Shown: positions 16,388 through 25,473, counted from the first letter of the stretch. The stretch: 64,000 nt of DNA from Sutterella massiliensis (GCF_016899755.1 NZ_JACJJC010000010.1:1-64000), one strand, 5' to 3'. Notes: generated from the letters alone by a model not told the origin. Translations and numbers: made by a program.

Positions 16388-18728
16388 ACTTGCCGGCAGC
16401 CCATTTATCTACAAAAACGATGCCGCCGTGGGCTATGTTGCCGCGGGCGAGTTTTGACGTAGGAAGGTCGAGCGTGAGCGTATTGGCGCAGCCGCGTCGG
16501 TCGAGCAGCGTTCCGTTCGTTTTCTCCTCGGGATCGAACCACGCGCCGTGGCGAATCACGGCAACACCCGTGCGCACGTCGGCGCTTGCCTGAACGTGTG
16601 TGCGGATTCGACCGCGTTTGTTGTACACAAGCACCGCGTCTCCCGTTCTTAGCCCGAGTCTCTTCATATCAGCCGGGTTCAGAAGGACGGGTTCCGTACC
16701 GTTGATTTCGGCGGCCGCGCGCGCTCGAGCGGTACCGCCGAGCTGACTGTGCAGGCGATCGCGGCTTTTGGGCGTCACGAGCGTAAATGCGTTGGGTTTT
16801 GCCAAGGCTTCTCTTTCGGGCGGTTCGAACCAGCTCGGCAACCCCGGGCAGTCGTCGTAGTGATAGGCCGCAACGCGCGTGCTCTTGAGTTCGATGCGCC
16901 CCGAAGGCGTCATGAGCGGATATGCGCTCGGGTCGCGCCGAAAGTCCGCAAAGGCGACGTAGTTCCTTTCGGCCGGGGCTTCCGGGAAAAGCAGCACGCC
17001 CGCACGGCGAAACGTCTCAAACGGCGGAAGTGTGAGACTGCGGAAACGGGCTCGGCGACCGAGGTCGTCGTAGACCCGCTCAATCCAGCCCGTTTCGTCA
17101 AGTCCCTCGGTCATCTCGGCTTCCATGCCGAGCGCTGCGGCAAGGCCGCGGAAAATCTCAAAGTCGGATTTAGCTTCGCCCACCGGGTCGATGAGTTTCG
17201 GCATGTAGGCGATGCCCTCGTTCGGGTAGGTGCCGATCGTCGTGATGTCCGAGCGCTCGAAGGTCGTCGCGGCCGGAAGCACGATGTCGGCGTGCCGGGC
17301 AGTGCCCGTCCAGTGCGTCTCGACGCAAATCACCGCTTCGGGCTTGCGCCAGGCTTCGCGAAGCCGCGTTGTCTGCGGTTGGTGCGCAAAGGGATTGCCG
17401 CCCGCCCAAAGAATGAGGCGAATGTCGGGAAGCGTCGCTTTGCGGCCGTTGAAGTCGATCGTTTTTCCAGGATGCAGGAGTGCTTCGGTAATGCTCGCTA
17501 CGGGGACGGGTTCGAGAAGGCGCTTCGGTTTGGACGAGCGAACGGGATCGGGGCGCGCGGAAATACCGCCCAAGCGCGGGCCGTTTGAGTCGGGTAAGCC
17601 GCCCGAAGAGTAGTGGAGGTTCGTGAGTATGCCGCCCCCGGGGCGTCCGATCGAGCCGAGGACCGCTGCGAGCGCCCACGCGGCCCATGTCGGCATTTCG
17701 CCGAATCGGGCACGCTGCGGCCCCCAGCCGAGCAGAATCAGCGTCTCTTTTCGGGCGAATTGGCGTGTGAGCGTGCGAATCGTTTCGGGATCGATGCCCG
17801 TACGCTCGGCCGCCCATTCGGGTGTCTTGTCGATGCCGTCGCCGCCCGCAGATTCGGGTAGGCGCCCGAAAACGTGCGCGCGCAGTTCGCGCCAGCCCGT
17901 TGTCGCGCGTTCGAGAAAGTCGATGTCGGCAAGTCCCTCATCAAAAAGGGTTCGAATGAGCGCGAGCAGAAGCGCCGTGTCAGTGCCCGGGTGCACCGGC
18001 ACCCACCGGGCGTTGAGCGCTTGACCCGAAATTGTACGGATCGGATTGATGTCGAACGCGGGCAGGCCTTTTGCGGCGAGCCCCCGAAAAGCGGCAATGC
18101 CGCTGTGACGCGTTGTCGACCAGTCGATGTCGTTCGTCACAAGCGGATCGGCACCCAAAAGCACGACCTGTTGGGCATTCTCGAGAATTTGCGGCCAGGC
18201 GGTCGATTTCGGGTCCGGGTAGCCGACGACATAAGGCTGAATCGTCGAGATTGCGGCGGTCGAATAGCTGTTTTTGCACTCGACGTAGCCGCCCATCAGC
18301 ATGAGGAGGCGGCGCGCGAGCGTGACGGCCGAATTGACCTGGCCCGGTGACATCCAGCCGTAGGATCGGCCCCAAGCGGCATCGGGGCCGAAGTCGTCAT
18401 AGATGCGCCGGATTTCACGTGCGGCAAGTGCAAAGGCTTCATCCCAGGAGACGGCGACAAAGCGCTCTCGTCCGCGCTCGGCGCGCGAGTCCGGACCACG
18501 CTTCAGAAAGCCTTCGCGCACCATCGGCGAAAGGATGCGGTTTTCGTATGGGAGCGACGCGATCGCTTCGGCGTGCCGCGCCGCTAAGTCGGGCGCAAGG
18601 TCGCCCGACCACGGGTAGAGGCGCTTGAGACGCCCGTTTTCGACAAGCGCGCGGTAGAGCCCCCAGTGCGTAGCCGTGAGCGGAAGCGTCTCAATGTCGT
18701 CTGCGGTCATCTGGAAATCGGTCGGCAT
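16386..18728 (-). CDS. BisC/TorA-type molybdopterin S- or N-oxide reductase
   Basis: The 780-residue protein belongs to the DMSO reductase family with bis-MGD cofactor, in the BisC/DorA/TorA branch. There is no N-terminal [4Fe-4S] motif. The N-terminus reads THWGLYRALVENGRLKRLYPW, as in BisC. The Mo ligand is the serine in KNSYSTAAIS. The cofactor-binding RSYGWMSPGQVNSA, GWGPQRARFGEMPTW and WAGGNPFAHQP segments follow. The C-terminal dinucleotide-binding domain has DAVLVYNKRGRIRTHV and LDLPTSKLARGNIAHGG. No Tat signal is present, so it should be cytoplasmic. Likely substrates are biotin sulfoxide or methionine sulfoxide; the exact one cannot be read. AGGAG lies 7 nt before the ATG. The gene ends abruptly next to the remnant at 16289-16387. 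Confidence 0.9.
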   Translation of the reverse strand: MPTDFQMTADDIETLPLTATHWGLYRALVENGRLKRLYPWSGDLAPDLAARHAEAIASLPYENRILSPMVREGFLKRGPDSRAERGRERFVAVSWDEAFALAAREIRRIYDDFGPDAAWGRSYGWMSPGQVNSAVTLARRLLMLMGGYVECKNSYSTAAISTIQPYVVGYPDPKSTAWPQILENAQQVVLLGADPLVTNDIDWSTTRHSGIAAFRGLAAKGLPAFDINPIRTISGQALNARWVPVHPGTDTALLLALIRTLFDEGLADIDFLERATTGWRELRAHVFGRLPESAGGDGIDKTPEWAAERTGIDPETIRTLTRQFARKETLILLGWGPQRARFGEMPTWAAWALAAVLGSIGRPGGGILTNLHYSSGGLPDSNGPRLGGISARPDPVRSSKPKRLLEPVPVASITEALLHPGKTIDFNGRKATLPDIRLILWAGGNPFAHQPQTTRLREAWRKPEAVICVETHWTGTARHADIVLPAATTFERSDITTIGTYPNEGIAYMPKLIDPVGEAKSDFEIFRGLAAALGMEAEMTEGLDETGWIERVYDDLGRRARFRSLTLPPFETFRRAGVLLFPEAPAERNYVAFADFRRDPSAYPLMTPSGRIELKSTRVAAYHYDDCPGLPSWFEPPEREALAKPNAFTLVTPKSRDRLHSQLGGTARARAAAEINGTEPVLLNPADMKRLGLRTGDAVLVYNKRGRIRTHVQASADVRTGVAVIRHGAWFDPEEKTNGTLLDRRGCANTLTLDLPTSKLARGNIAHGGIVFVDKWAAGK

Positions 18729-18740
18729 GGCGGGCTCCTT

Positions 18741-18772
18741 CTAGAAAAGAAAACGGACCCGAAGGCCCGTTT
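18741..18772 (-). terminator. Terminator of the guanidinium exporter gene
   Basis: AAACGGACC and GGCCCGTTT pair around CGAA with one mismatch. On the minus strand the stem is followed by TCTTTTC. It separates gdx from the BisC-type gene 14 nt further on. Confidence 0.65.
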
Positions 18773-18788
18773 GAACACGCGATATCGG

Positions 18789-19103
18789 TTAATGCGCGAG
18801 TTTCAGGCAGACGATGCCGACGACGATCGCCGCAATGCCGGAGACGCGAAGGATCGAAGCCGATTCGCCCAAGATGAGAATCCCCGCGAGTGCAGACCCC
18901 ACGGCGCCGATTCCGGTCCACACGGCGTAAGCGGTGCCGAGCGGCAGCGACTTCATGCCTTGCGCGAGAACGACAAAGCTCAGAATCATGAAAACGATCG
19001 TTGCGGCCGAAGGCCCCAACTTCGTGAAGCCTTCGCTCGCTTTAAGCGAAAAGGACCAGAAAACCTCAAGAATGCCGGCAATCAAAACGCATGCCCAGGC
19101 CAT
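18789..19103 (-). CDS. gdx: Guanidinium exporter Gdx (SugE-type SMR protein)
   Basis: The 104-residue protein has four membrane helices and the Gdx version of the small multidrug resistance fold. The proton/substrate glutamate is in AGILEVFWSFSLK (E13), followed by GFTKLGPS, SLPLGTAYAVWTGIGAVGSAL and LGESASILR. The W-x-x-K and GTAYAVWTGIGAVG pattern is that of Gdx rather than EmrE. Gdx works as an antiparallel dimer exchanging guanidinium for protons. The start at MAWAC follows AAAGG at 9 nt. The leader carries two ACGA-loop hairpins of a guanidine-II riboswitch, which independently supports the substrate. Expression should rise with guanidine. The identification is very firm. Confidence 0.95.
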   Translation of the reverse strand: MAWACVLIAGILEVFWSFSLKASEGFTKLGPSAATIVFMILSFVVLAQGMKSLPLGTAYAVWTGIGAVGSALAGILILGESASILRVSGIAAIVVGIVCLKLAH

Positions 19104-19118
19104 GATGAAATACCTTTC

Positions 19119-19168
19119 GGGGTCGTCCCCGGATGAAAAAATCACCATCGTCCGGGCGGGTCGTCCCG
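19119..19168 (-). ncRNA. Guanidine-II (mini-ykkC) riboswitch
   Basis: In the leader of gdx the minus strand reads CGGG-ACGA-CCCG (19157-19168), a linker of 26 nt, then GGGG-ACGA-CCCC (19119-19130). Two short stems each capped by ACGR are the whole consensus of the guanidine-II class. The second hairpin lies immediately before the ribosome-binding site (GAAAGG), fitting translational control in which guanidine binding exposes the site. Confidence 0.93.
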
Positions 19169-19238
19169 TCCGGCGGTCGTTCGCAGGAGTGCGGACGGCG
19201 ACGCGAATAATAGCGTTTCCCCGAGTTGCTTGGGTGCG

Positions 19239-19271
19239 AAAAAAGGACGGCGATCGTGAACGATGCCGTCC
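19239..19271 (-). terminator. Terminator of the EamA transporter gene
   Basis: GGACGGC-ATCGT and ACGAT-CGCCGTCC arms form a stem of about 12 bp around a small loop, with TTTTTT on the minus strand. It separates the transporter gene from the gdx riboswitch leader. Confidence 0.85.
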
Positions 19272-19345
19272 GATGGCGAGCGTGCCGCGAAGCGTTGAAA
19301 ACGAAGGACTTGCGACTTCAGTCGTTCCGCAATGGCGGTTGCGCT

Positions 19346-20200
19346 TCAAGCTGCTTTTTTAAGGCCGACGAGTTCACTTGCGAGCGCTGCGCCGAGAATG
19401 AGAACGGCACCGATGATCCCGGCCGTTGTCATGGCTTCGCCGAGAACAAAGATCGACAGAAGAATGGCGACTGCAGGGTCGACGAAGGAAAAGATCGCAA
19501 TGCGTGCGGCTTCAAGCTTCGGAATGGCCGAGAAGTAGAGCCCGTAGGCCACCCCCGTGTGAAGCACGGCAACGACAACCGCGAAGAGAATCGAAGTGGT
19601 GTCGGGCGAGAAGCTGGAAAAATCGGTCGAAAAGAGTACGTAGGGCAGGAGCACGCATGCCGAGAGCGAAAGCTGCATGCTCGAGGTGTCGTACGGGCCG
19701 ATGTCTTTGAGAAACTTGTTCGCGAAGACGAGCGTCGAGTAGAAGCACGCGGCGATAAGCCCCATCAGAATGCCGTCGATCTCGGGCGCGTCGCCCGACC
19801 AAATGCCCGAGATGAGCGACATGCCGAAAAGCGCTGTCGCAGCGCAGCACATTTTGAAGGCCGACACCCGCTCGCGCAGTACAACGGGTGAGAGCAGGAT
19901 GATAATGATCGGCGTCATGTAGTAGGCAAGTGTTGCCGAAGCGATGCTCGTGCGCTGAAAAGCCTCAAAGAGGAAGATCCAGTTGAAGCCGAGCGCTGCA
20001 CCCCCGATGAAGAGTGCAGGAAAATTGCGTCGAATTGCCGAGCGATCGAGTCGCTTGCCGAGCAGCCGAATGATGAGAAAGAGAAAGAGGGCGCCGATCC
20101 CGCCGCGGACGAGTGCGATCATTTCGCTCGGCAGATCGATAAATCGAACAAAAAGACCGATCGTGCCGAAAATCGTCATGGCGAGAAGGTATTGGGGCAT
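19346..20200 (-). CDS. EamA/DMT-superfamily permease
   Basis: The 284-residue protein has ten hydrophobic helices arranged as two EamA repeats (about 1-135 and 145-280). Each repeat ends in a helix preceded by a glutamate motif (LSPVVLRERVSAFK; LSIFVLGEAMTTAG). Members of this drug/metabolite transporter branch export amino acids or metabolites. The substrate cannot be told. No strong ribosome-binding site precedes the ATG, though the next Met is far inside the first helix. The terminator downstream isolates it from gdx; its neighbour upstream on the same strand, an MFS gene, is 193 nt away. Confidence 0.88.
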   Translation of the reverse strand: MPQYLLAMTIFGTIGLFVRFIDLPSEMIALVRGGIGALFLFLIIRLLGKRLDRSAIRRNFPALFIGGAALGFNWIFLFEAFQRTSIASATLAYYMTPIIIILLSPVVLRERVSAFKMCCAATALFGMSLISGIWSGDAPEIDGILMGLIAACFYSTLVFANKFLKDIGPYDTSSMQLSLSACVLLPYVLFSTDFSSFSPDTTSILFAVVVAVLHTGVAYGLYFSAIPKLEAARIAIFSFVDPAVAILLSIFVLGEAMTTAGIIGAVLILGAALASELVGLKKAA

Positions 20201-20393
20201 GGCTTCGGGTGTTCCGTTGAAGAATGTTTATCCGAAGATTGTCGGTCGGCGTGCTCCCGATCGAAATGCGCCACATTGGGAGGATGCCTTAGAGAAGCGC
20301 GATTCGCTCAAGGAATGACGTTTTATCTTCGTGTGAAGAGAATGAGCGCTTGTCGGTATGCTTAAGCGGCAGTCGTTTGCGTAGCGACCGGTT

Positions 20394-21581
20394 TCAGCGC
20401 GTGCGTTTCGTGCCGTGCAAGGTCCGCGTGAAAAGGATGCACCAAAGGAGTGCGGCAAGCGCAACGGTGCCGAGAACGACCGGGAGGGCGCCGAGCCTCG
20501 CGAAGCGGGCGAAAAGATCGATCAGCACGGCCGCAGCGGCCGGGGCGAGTCCCGCGAGGCAGTAGCCCGCTCCCTGAACACGGCTTGAAAGCCGGAAGGC
20601 CTCGTCGGCACTTCGGCTCTCGGTCTGCAGGAGCGTGAAGGAAAGCGTGATGAAAATGCCCTGCGCAACGCCGGCGACGGCGGCAAAGACTCGCCAAAGC
20701 GCGGGATCGGATGTCGTGCCGATTAAGACGACGGACGCGGTGAAGAACATGAAGAGAAGCACGGGAAAGCCGGGCCGGCGCATGGCCGAACGAAGAAATG
20801 CCGCGGCAAAGGATCCCGGCACCGTCGCAAGGAAAAATAGCGCGACCAACGCGGCGCCTTCTCCAAGGGAGGCGCCGCTCGCGGCCATCGCGGCGGGGAG
20901 CCAATTGGCCAAAACCGTCGAAATCGTTGCCTGCAGCGCAAAAATGAAGCCCAGACGCCAAGGGAATGGGCGGCGGGCGCTTGTCGTCATCGATTCGCCC
21001 GATGCACTGCTCGATGCCGGAGCTGTCTGATGCTGAAGTCCGACAAGTGCTGCGGCAGAGAATAGGGCGGGCAAAGCCGCGAGTCCCCAGAAGAGGAAAG
21101 GCGCCTGCCAGGCGTCGAACGCTTCGATGAGCGGCACCGACGCAACACTGCCGAGACTGCTCGAAATGCCGATCATCGTGCAAAGAAAACCCGTCATGAG
21201 CTGCGCTTTGTCGGCGAAGGCGGTTTTGATGACGACGGGGAGAATGACGTTTAACTGCGCAATGGCGGCGCTTACAAGGACGGTGCCCGCGAAAACCGCT
21301 GCACTGTAGGGTAACGAGCGAACCAGCGCACCCGCGATGATGCCCGAGAGCGCGAGCGCGGCAATCGATGCGAGCGAACGGCCTGCGAGGCCTCTCGAGA
21401 GGAAGGCGAAAACGCCGAACGTCAAAAGCGGCGTCCCTGCAATCAGGCCGAAGAGCCCTGCGTCCATGCCGAGCGCCGACTTCAAGGCATCGGCCATCGG
21501 ACCGAAAGCATTCACGGGAGCGCGCAGGACGAAACCGGTTGCGGCAATGAAGCAGAAGATGCAGAAACGGCGCAAATTCAT
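20394..21581 (-). CDS. MFS permease of the CynX/NimT type
   Basis: From the ATG at 21581 (MNLRRFCIFCFIAATGFVLR) the protein has 395 residues and twelve hydrophobic segments. The N-terminal half contains RAPVNAFGPMADALKSALGM and FLSRGLAGRSLAS, the pattern of the CynX/NimT cyanate/nitroimidazole-type MFS branch. A central loop is Ala/Ser-rich (ASSSASGESMTTSARR). The substrate is not known; CynX-like proteins are often orphan. An upstream TTG would add eight residues and is rejected for lack of a ribosome-binding site. A Crp-like regulator gene diverges 189 nt away and could control it. Confidence 0.82.
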   Translation of the reverse strand: MNLRRFCIFCFIAATGFVLRAPVNAFGPMADALKSALGMDAGLFGLIAGTPLLTFGVFAFLSRGLAGRSLASIAALALSGIIAGALVRSLPYSAAVFAGTVLVSAAIAQLNVILPVVIKTAFADKAQLMTGFLCTMIGISSSLGSVASVPLIEAFDAWQAPFLFWGLAALPALFSAAALVGLQHQTAPASSSASGESMTTSARRPFPWRLGFIFALQATISTVLANWLPAAMAASGASLGEGAALVALFFLATVPGSFAAAFLRSAMRRPGFPVLLFMFFTASVVLIGTTSDPALWRVFAAVAGVAQGIFITLSFTLLQTESRSADEAFRLSSRVQGAGYCLAGLAPAAAAVLIDLFARFARLGALPVVLGTVALAALLWCILFTRTLHGTKRTR

Positions 21582-21770
21582 GGCATAAGCGCAAGGATTC
21601 GGCAATCGAGAACATCGCCGCTCTGATGTCCATTCGGCTTAGAAATCGATTGTCTACAGGAAGTCGAGGATTTTGCCTGAAACGATTCTTGGCGATAATT
21701 CGGGTTACTTGGTACGTGGATAACCAAAGCGCACGTTGCGGTCGCACTGCTTAAAGGAGGTGAAAAGGTC

Positions 21771-22469
21771 ATGGACGTTCAGCCGTTTGTATACGGTGAA
21801 AGACCTTGGCTCGTGAGCGTCGACGAGCCCGAAGTGGCGGCTTACTTTCGCGCCGAGGGAGCGCTCGAGCTTTTCCCCGTCGGCGCCGACATTGCTTTCG
21901 GGCGGGAGCGGCGGCTCTACTTTATTGAGAACGGACTCGTGGCGACCATTCCCGAGCCCGGTGTCGGCATTGCGCGCGTCGTCGGGCTCTTTGGCGCCAA
22001 TACGACGCTCGGCCTTGTTCGCGCACTGCGTCGCGGCGGCGGGCGCATGAAGCTGCGCGCGGTGACGCTCTCAGCCGTCAGGACGAAAACGATTCCGCTC
22101 GACGTTTTTGACGACTGGCTCGCCTCGCAACCTGTGGAACTTCGCATGCGCGTGCTTCAAAACTGCATCTCGAAGTCCGAATGTCAGCTCGAGGGCGTCC
22201 TCGTGAACGATCTGCAGTCCGTGAACGCGCGCCTTTTGTGGCTCGTTGAAACGCTCTTTGTGGCGGCAGCCCGTCCCCTCGAACCCGGTTTCGCGCCGCT
22301 CCCTTGGCCGATTACGATCTCGACGCTCTCGATGATGGCGCACACGACGCGCGAAATGGCGAGCCGCGGCATTTCGGAGTGGTGTCGTGAAGGCGTCTTT
22401 AAGCGCGACGGCCGCCGGCTTCTCGTCGACCGCACGCGTCTGAAGGTCGCGCTGGAAGCGGTCGAATAG
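21771..22469 (+). CDS. Crp/Fnr-like transcription regulator
   Basis: The 232-residue protein has the two-part Crp layout: an N-terminal cupin-like sensor domain (LELFPVGADIAFGRERRLYFIENG, about 30-65) and a C-terminal winged helix. The recognition region TISTLSMMAHTTREMASRGISEWCREG (about 183-210) ends in a GVFKRDGRRLLVDRTRL wing. It lacks the Cys cluster of FNR and the full cAMP-binding RxS pattern, so its signal is unknown. AAAGGAGG precedes the ATG, giving a very strong start. It diverges from the MFS gene, a likely target. Similar divergent Crp-like/transporter pairs are common in Sutterella-like genomes, an inference from general layout only. Confidence 0.78.
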   Translation: MDVQPFVYGERPWLVSVDEPEVAAYFRAEGALELFPVGADIAFGRERRLYFIENGLVATIPEPGVGIARVVGLFGANTTLGLVRALRRGGGRMKLRAVTLSAVRTKTIPLDVFDDWLASQPVELRMRVLQNCISKSECQLEGVLVNDLQSVNARLLWLVETLFVAAARPLEPGFAPLPWPITISTLSMMAHTTREMASRGISEWCREGVFKRDGRRLLVDRTRLKVALEAVE

Positions 22470-22859
22470 CGAGGCTGTCGACGTCAAGCATTTGGCCGGA
22501 CGCGGGCAGGCATCGATCGAAAAAGTCAAACGTTTTGTTGCAAATATTGGAACGCGTACCAAAAAGAGGTTCGGGTTTTCCGCACGACGTTAAAGAATAT
22601 GCCGTACCATCTCGCTAACCATGCCGTCTCGCGTCGCACGCAAATGCTTTGGGCGTGTTTCGAGCTAGCGGCATCGAATGTTCTGCATCGACCCCACGGG
22701 CCGGTTCGCTTCGAGTCGCACCGATCCGCCCAAAGCGCAAAGTCTTCGGGATCAAGCGCCCGAAGGGCTTCGTGTTTGCGGACGGCACTTTCGGAGAGAT
22801 CGCGGGCTAGAGCGCCCGCGTTTGCGGCCGCTGCCGACCGCGCTTCACACCCAATACGC
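22470..22859. promoter_or_regulatory. Upstream region of the LysR gene with candidate operator
   Basis: No gene is seen in these 390 bases. GTTGCAAA (22537-22544) and the near-palindrome TTGGAACGCGTACCAA (22547-22562) lie together. Both GTTGCAAA and GAACGCGT recur upstream of the permease gene at 23962-24002, so they may be binding sites of the LysR protein. Confidence 0.4.
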
Positions 22860-23885
22860 ATGAACGTTCGACAAATTCAAGCCTTTTTGGCAATCATCAA
22901 TTACGGCGGCATTCGCGCCGCCGGCCGCGCCATTCATCTGTCGCCTTCGGCGATCACGCGCTCGGTTGCGCAGCTCGAAGAAGAGCTCCATTGCGTGCTT
23001 CTCATTCGAGGCAACAGCGGCTCGGGCGAACTCACGGCCGAAGGCAAGGCTTTTTTGCCGTACGCAACCTCCATCATGGAAGAGCTCTCCCGAGCGCAGG
23101 AGACGATTTCGCAGATGAACGGCGGCGACGTCGGTACGGTGCGCGCTGCGGTCTCGCCTTTTCTGCCCTCGCACGTTGTCTCCAAGGCCTTTCATCTTTT
23201 CAGAAACCGCTTTAAGCGCGTGAACCTTGAAATTCGCGACGGTCTCTACGCGCATGCGCTCCCGGCGCTGCAGGCCGGGCGCATCGACTTTGCCGTGACG
23301 CTCATCACCGATACGCTCGTTTGGCCGAACGACAACTTTGCCGTCAAGCGTCTCTTCAACGTTCGCCAGGGGCTCATTGCGCACAAGGATCACCCGATTC
23401 ACAAGAGTAAAAATCCGCTCGACGTGAGCCGCTACGAGTGGCTGATCACGGCTGACAACCTTGAAGACGCAAAAAACCGCATCGGCGAAACCTTTGTGAA
23501 AAAGGGCGTGCCTTGGCCCACCAACATCACGGTCTGCGACTTGGAGCAGCACGATCAGCTCTTGCGCGATCCGAGCTCCGACGTGATCGGCGTGGCGCCC
23601 TTGACGCTTCAGGAGGAGAGGGAAGAGAAAAAGGGGATTTTGAAGCTCGTGCGCTTTGAAGAGAGCCCGCTCGAAAAACTACTGATGCTCCCCGATCTGA
23701 TCGGTGCGTATCTCACGCGAAGCAGCATTCCCCTCACGCCCGCAGGGCAATATTTCGCCGACTGCCTGCTTTATTCGATCGCTTCGTGGCAGAAAGAGAA
23801 CCCGGAACTGTTCGTTTCAAACGAGTGCAAAGCCGTCGCGTCAAATCCATTCGAAAAGGCTGAAGAGCGCTCTGCCGCAAGCTGA
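22860..23885 (+). CDS. LysR-type regulator of the permease-amidohydrolase pair
   Basis: The 341-residue protein starts MNVRQIQAFLAIINYGGIRAA with a standard LysR helix-turn-helix (AGRAIHLSPSAITRSVAQLEE, about 22-42). The periplasmic-binding-like effector domain follows (residues 95-300, for example VRAAVSPFLPSHV and GRIDFAVTL). The chosen ATG at 22860 fits the family N-terminus exactly; the longer open frame is upstream DNA. There is no Shine-Dalgarno sequence. It lies upstream of, and in the same direction as, an APC permease and a YtcJ-like amidohydrolase, separated by 229 nt containing the shared GAACGCGT/GTTGCAAA motifs. It probably controls their uptake and hydrolysis functions in response to their substrate. 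Confidence 0.92.
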   Translation: MNVRQIQAFLAIINYGGIRAAGRAIHLSPSAITRSVAQLEEELHCVLLIRGNSGSGELTAEGKAFLPYATSIMEELSRAQETISQMNGGDVGTVRAAVSPFLPSHVVSKAFHLFRNRFKRVNLEIRDGLYAHALPALQAGRIDFAVTLITDTLVWPNDNFAVKRLFNVRQGLIAHKDHPIHKSKNPLDVSRYEWLITADNLEDAKNRIGETFVKKGVPWPTNITVCDLEQHDQLLRDPSSDVIGVAPLTLQEEREEKKGILKLVRFEESPLEKLLMLPDLIGAYLTRSSIPLTPAGQYFADCLLYSIASWQKENPELFVSNECKAVASNPFEKAEERSAAS

Positions 23886-23961
23886 TTCAACACCAGCGCA
23901 AAAATCTCTATTGCCTCTTTTTGCCTAGCGCTCTAGTTATTTCGGTCCATTGCGTTTTTTA

Positions 23962-24002
23962 GAACGCGTTTCATAAGTCGCCGATACGACGCCTGTTGCA
24001 AA
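23962..24002. promoter_or_regulatory. Candidate LysR operator before the APC permease
   Basis: GAACGCGT (23962-23969) and GTTGCAAA (23995-24002) repeat the two words found upstream of the LysR gene, in reverse order and with wider spacing. They lie 113-153 nt before the permease start. Confidence 0.35.
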
Positions 24003-24114
24003 ACGTTGCGGCTACCTAGACTCCTATTCGACAGCGCTGAATCGAGCTCGACAACGATTCCTGATCAGGAATCCGCCGAGCTCATCATCCAACAGGTTAG
24101 AAAGGACTAGGTAA

Positions 24115-25473
24115 ATGTCAAACAACAACGGTCAGATGGGGCTTCCGGGCGCCGTGGCAATGATCGTCGGCGGCATCATAGGTACGGGCATCTTTACGCT
24201 GCCGGCCGCCATCGGCAAATTCGGCATGGCCTCGCTTGTGGGCTTGGGCATTGCGACGGTGGGCGCCATCGCGCTTGCGCTCGTTTTCAGCTCGCTCAGT
24301 AAGCGCACGCAGGCTGCGGGCGGCCCCTACGCCTACGCCCGCGAAGGCTTCGGCGACGCCATCGGCTTCTTCAACGCGTTCTCCTACTGGTGCGCTGCTT
24401 GGCCGGGCAACTCCGCCATCGTTCTCTCGTGGGTGTTCTACGTTCAGGCGCTCTTCGGTTGGGCACCGGGCCAGAACCCGACGCAGATGATCATCATCGC
24501 CATGATCGGCCTTTGGGTGCCCGCCTTCATCAATCTGATGGGCGTGAAGTCGATGGCGAAGTTCCAGGTGATTACGTCGGTCCTGAAGTTCATCCCGATG
24601 ATCTTCTTGGGCACGGTCGGCATCTACTACGCTTTCGAATTCGGCAATTGGCCTGAATGGAACCCGTCGGGTGAATCCACGATGTTCGCGATCTCGAACT
24701 CGATCGCCATCGCGACCTTCTCCTACGTCGGTGTCGAATGCGCTTCGATCGCTGCCGCTAGCGTGAAGAACCCCGAAAAGAATGTTCCGATCGCGACCGT
24801 TATCGGCACGCTCGTCTGCGCGGCCGTCTACATCCTCGTGACGGTTGCCGTGCTCGGCATCGTTCCCTACGAAACGCTCACGACCTCGGGCGCTCCGTTC
24901 GCCGACGCCTTCAACGCCATCTTCGGCGTCGACTGGGCCGGCAAGGTGGTTGCTGCCTTCGCTGTGATCTCCGGTATCGGTGCTCTCAACGGCTGGACGA
25001 TGATCGCTTCCGCGGTGCCGCAGGCTGCTGCTGAAAACAATCTCTTCCCGCCCGCCTTCAAGAAGCTCAACAAGAACGGCGTGCCCTACTGGGGCGTTCT
25101 CACGGCGACGGCCTTCGCTTCGCTCGCCGTCATCGCCGCGCTCTCGACCTCGGGCGGTGTGGAAGCCTTCTCGAAGATCGTGACCTTCTCGGGCGTTACC
25201 GTCGGTGTCCCGTACTTCTTCTCCGTCCTCGCACAGCTCTACTGGCTCTACACGGACGGCCGCAAGATCACGAACCCGGTGAAATTCCTGCGTGAAACGA
25301 TCATCGCCATCATCGGCCTCGTCTTCACGTACTGGATGGTTATCGGTTCGGGCGACCTCGCCAACTACCTCGCCTTCATCGTGTTCCTCGGCGGTTTCGT
25401 GATGATGACCTGGATGTACATCCGTACCGGTCGCTTCGGCAACACGAGCATCGCGGGCGATCAGGCCAAGTAA
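24115..25473 (+). CDS. APC-superfamily amino acid/amine permease
   Basis: The 452-residue protein has twelve membrane helices. It carries the APC signature in helix 1 (MIVGGIIGTGIFTLPAAIGKFG) and helix 3 (RTQAAGGPYAYAREGFGD), as in AdiC/ArcD-type antiporters. The helix 6 region TFSYVGVECASIAA matches the substrate-binding site, and there is a GALNGWTMIASAVPQ segment. Such proteins exchange basic amino acids, polyamines or related solutes. It is followed by an amidohydrolase gene 157 nt on, so the imported compound is likely that enzyme's substrate or its product is exported. A GC-rich hairpin without a T run (25496-25544) lies between them and may reduce read-through or protect mRNA. Confidence 0.9.
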   Translation: MSNNNGQMGLPGAVAMIVGGIIGTGIFTLPAAIGKFGMASLVGLGIATVGAIALALVFSSLSKRTQAAGGPYAYAREGFGDAIGFFNAFSYWCAAWPGNSAIVLSWVFYVQALFGWAPGQNPTQMIIIAMIGLWVPAFINLMGVKSMAKFQVITSVLKFIPMIFLGTVGIYYAFEFGNWPEWNPSGESTMFAISNSIAIATFSYVGVECASIAAASVKNPEKNVPIATVIGTLVCAAVYILVTVAVLGIVPYETLTTSGAPFADAFNAIFGVDWAGKVVAAFAVISGIGALNGWTMIASAVPQAAAENNLFPPAFKKLNKNGVPYWGVLTATAFASLAVIAALSTSGGVEAFSKIVTFSGVTVGVPYFFSVLAQLYWLYTDGRKITNPVKFLRETIIAIIGLVFTYWMVIGSGDLANYLAFIVFLGGFVMMTWMYIRTGRFGNTSIAGDQAK

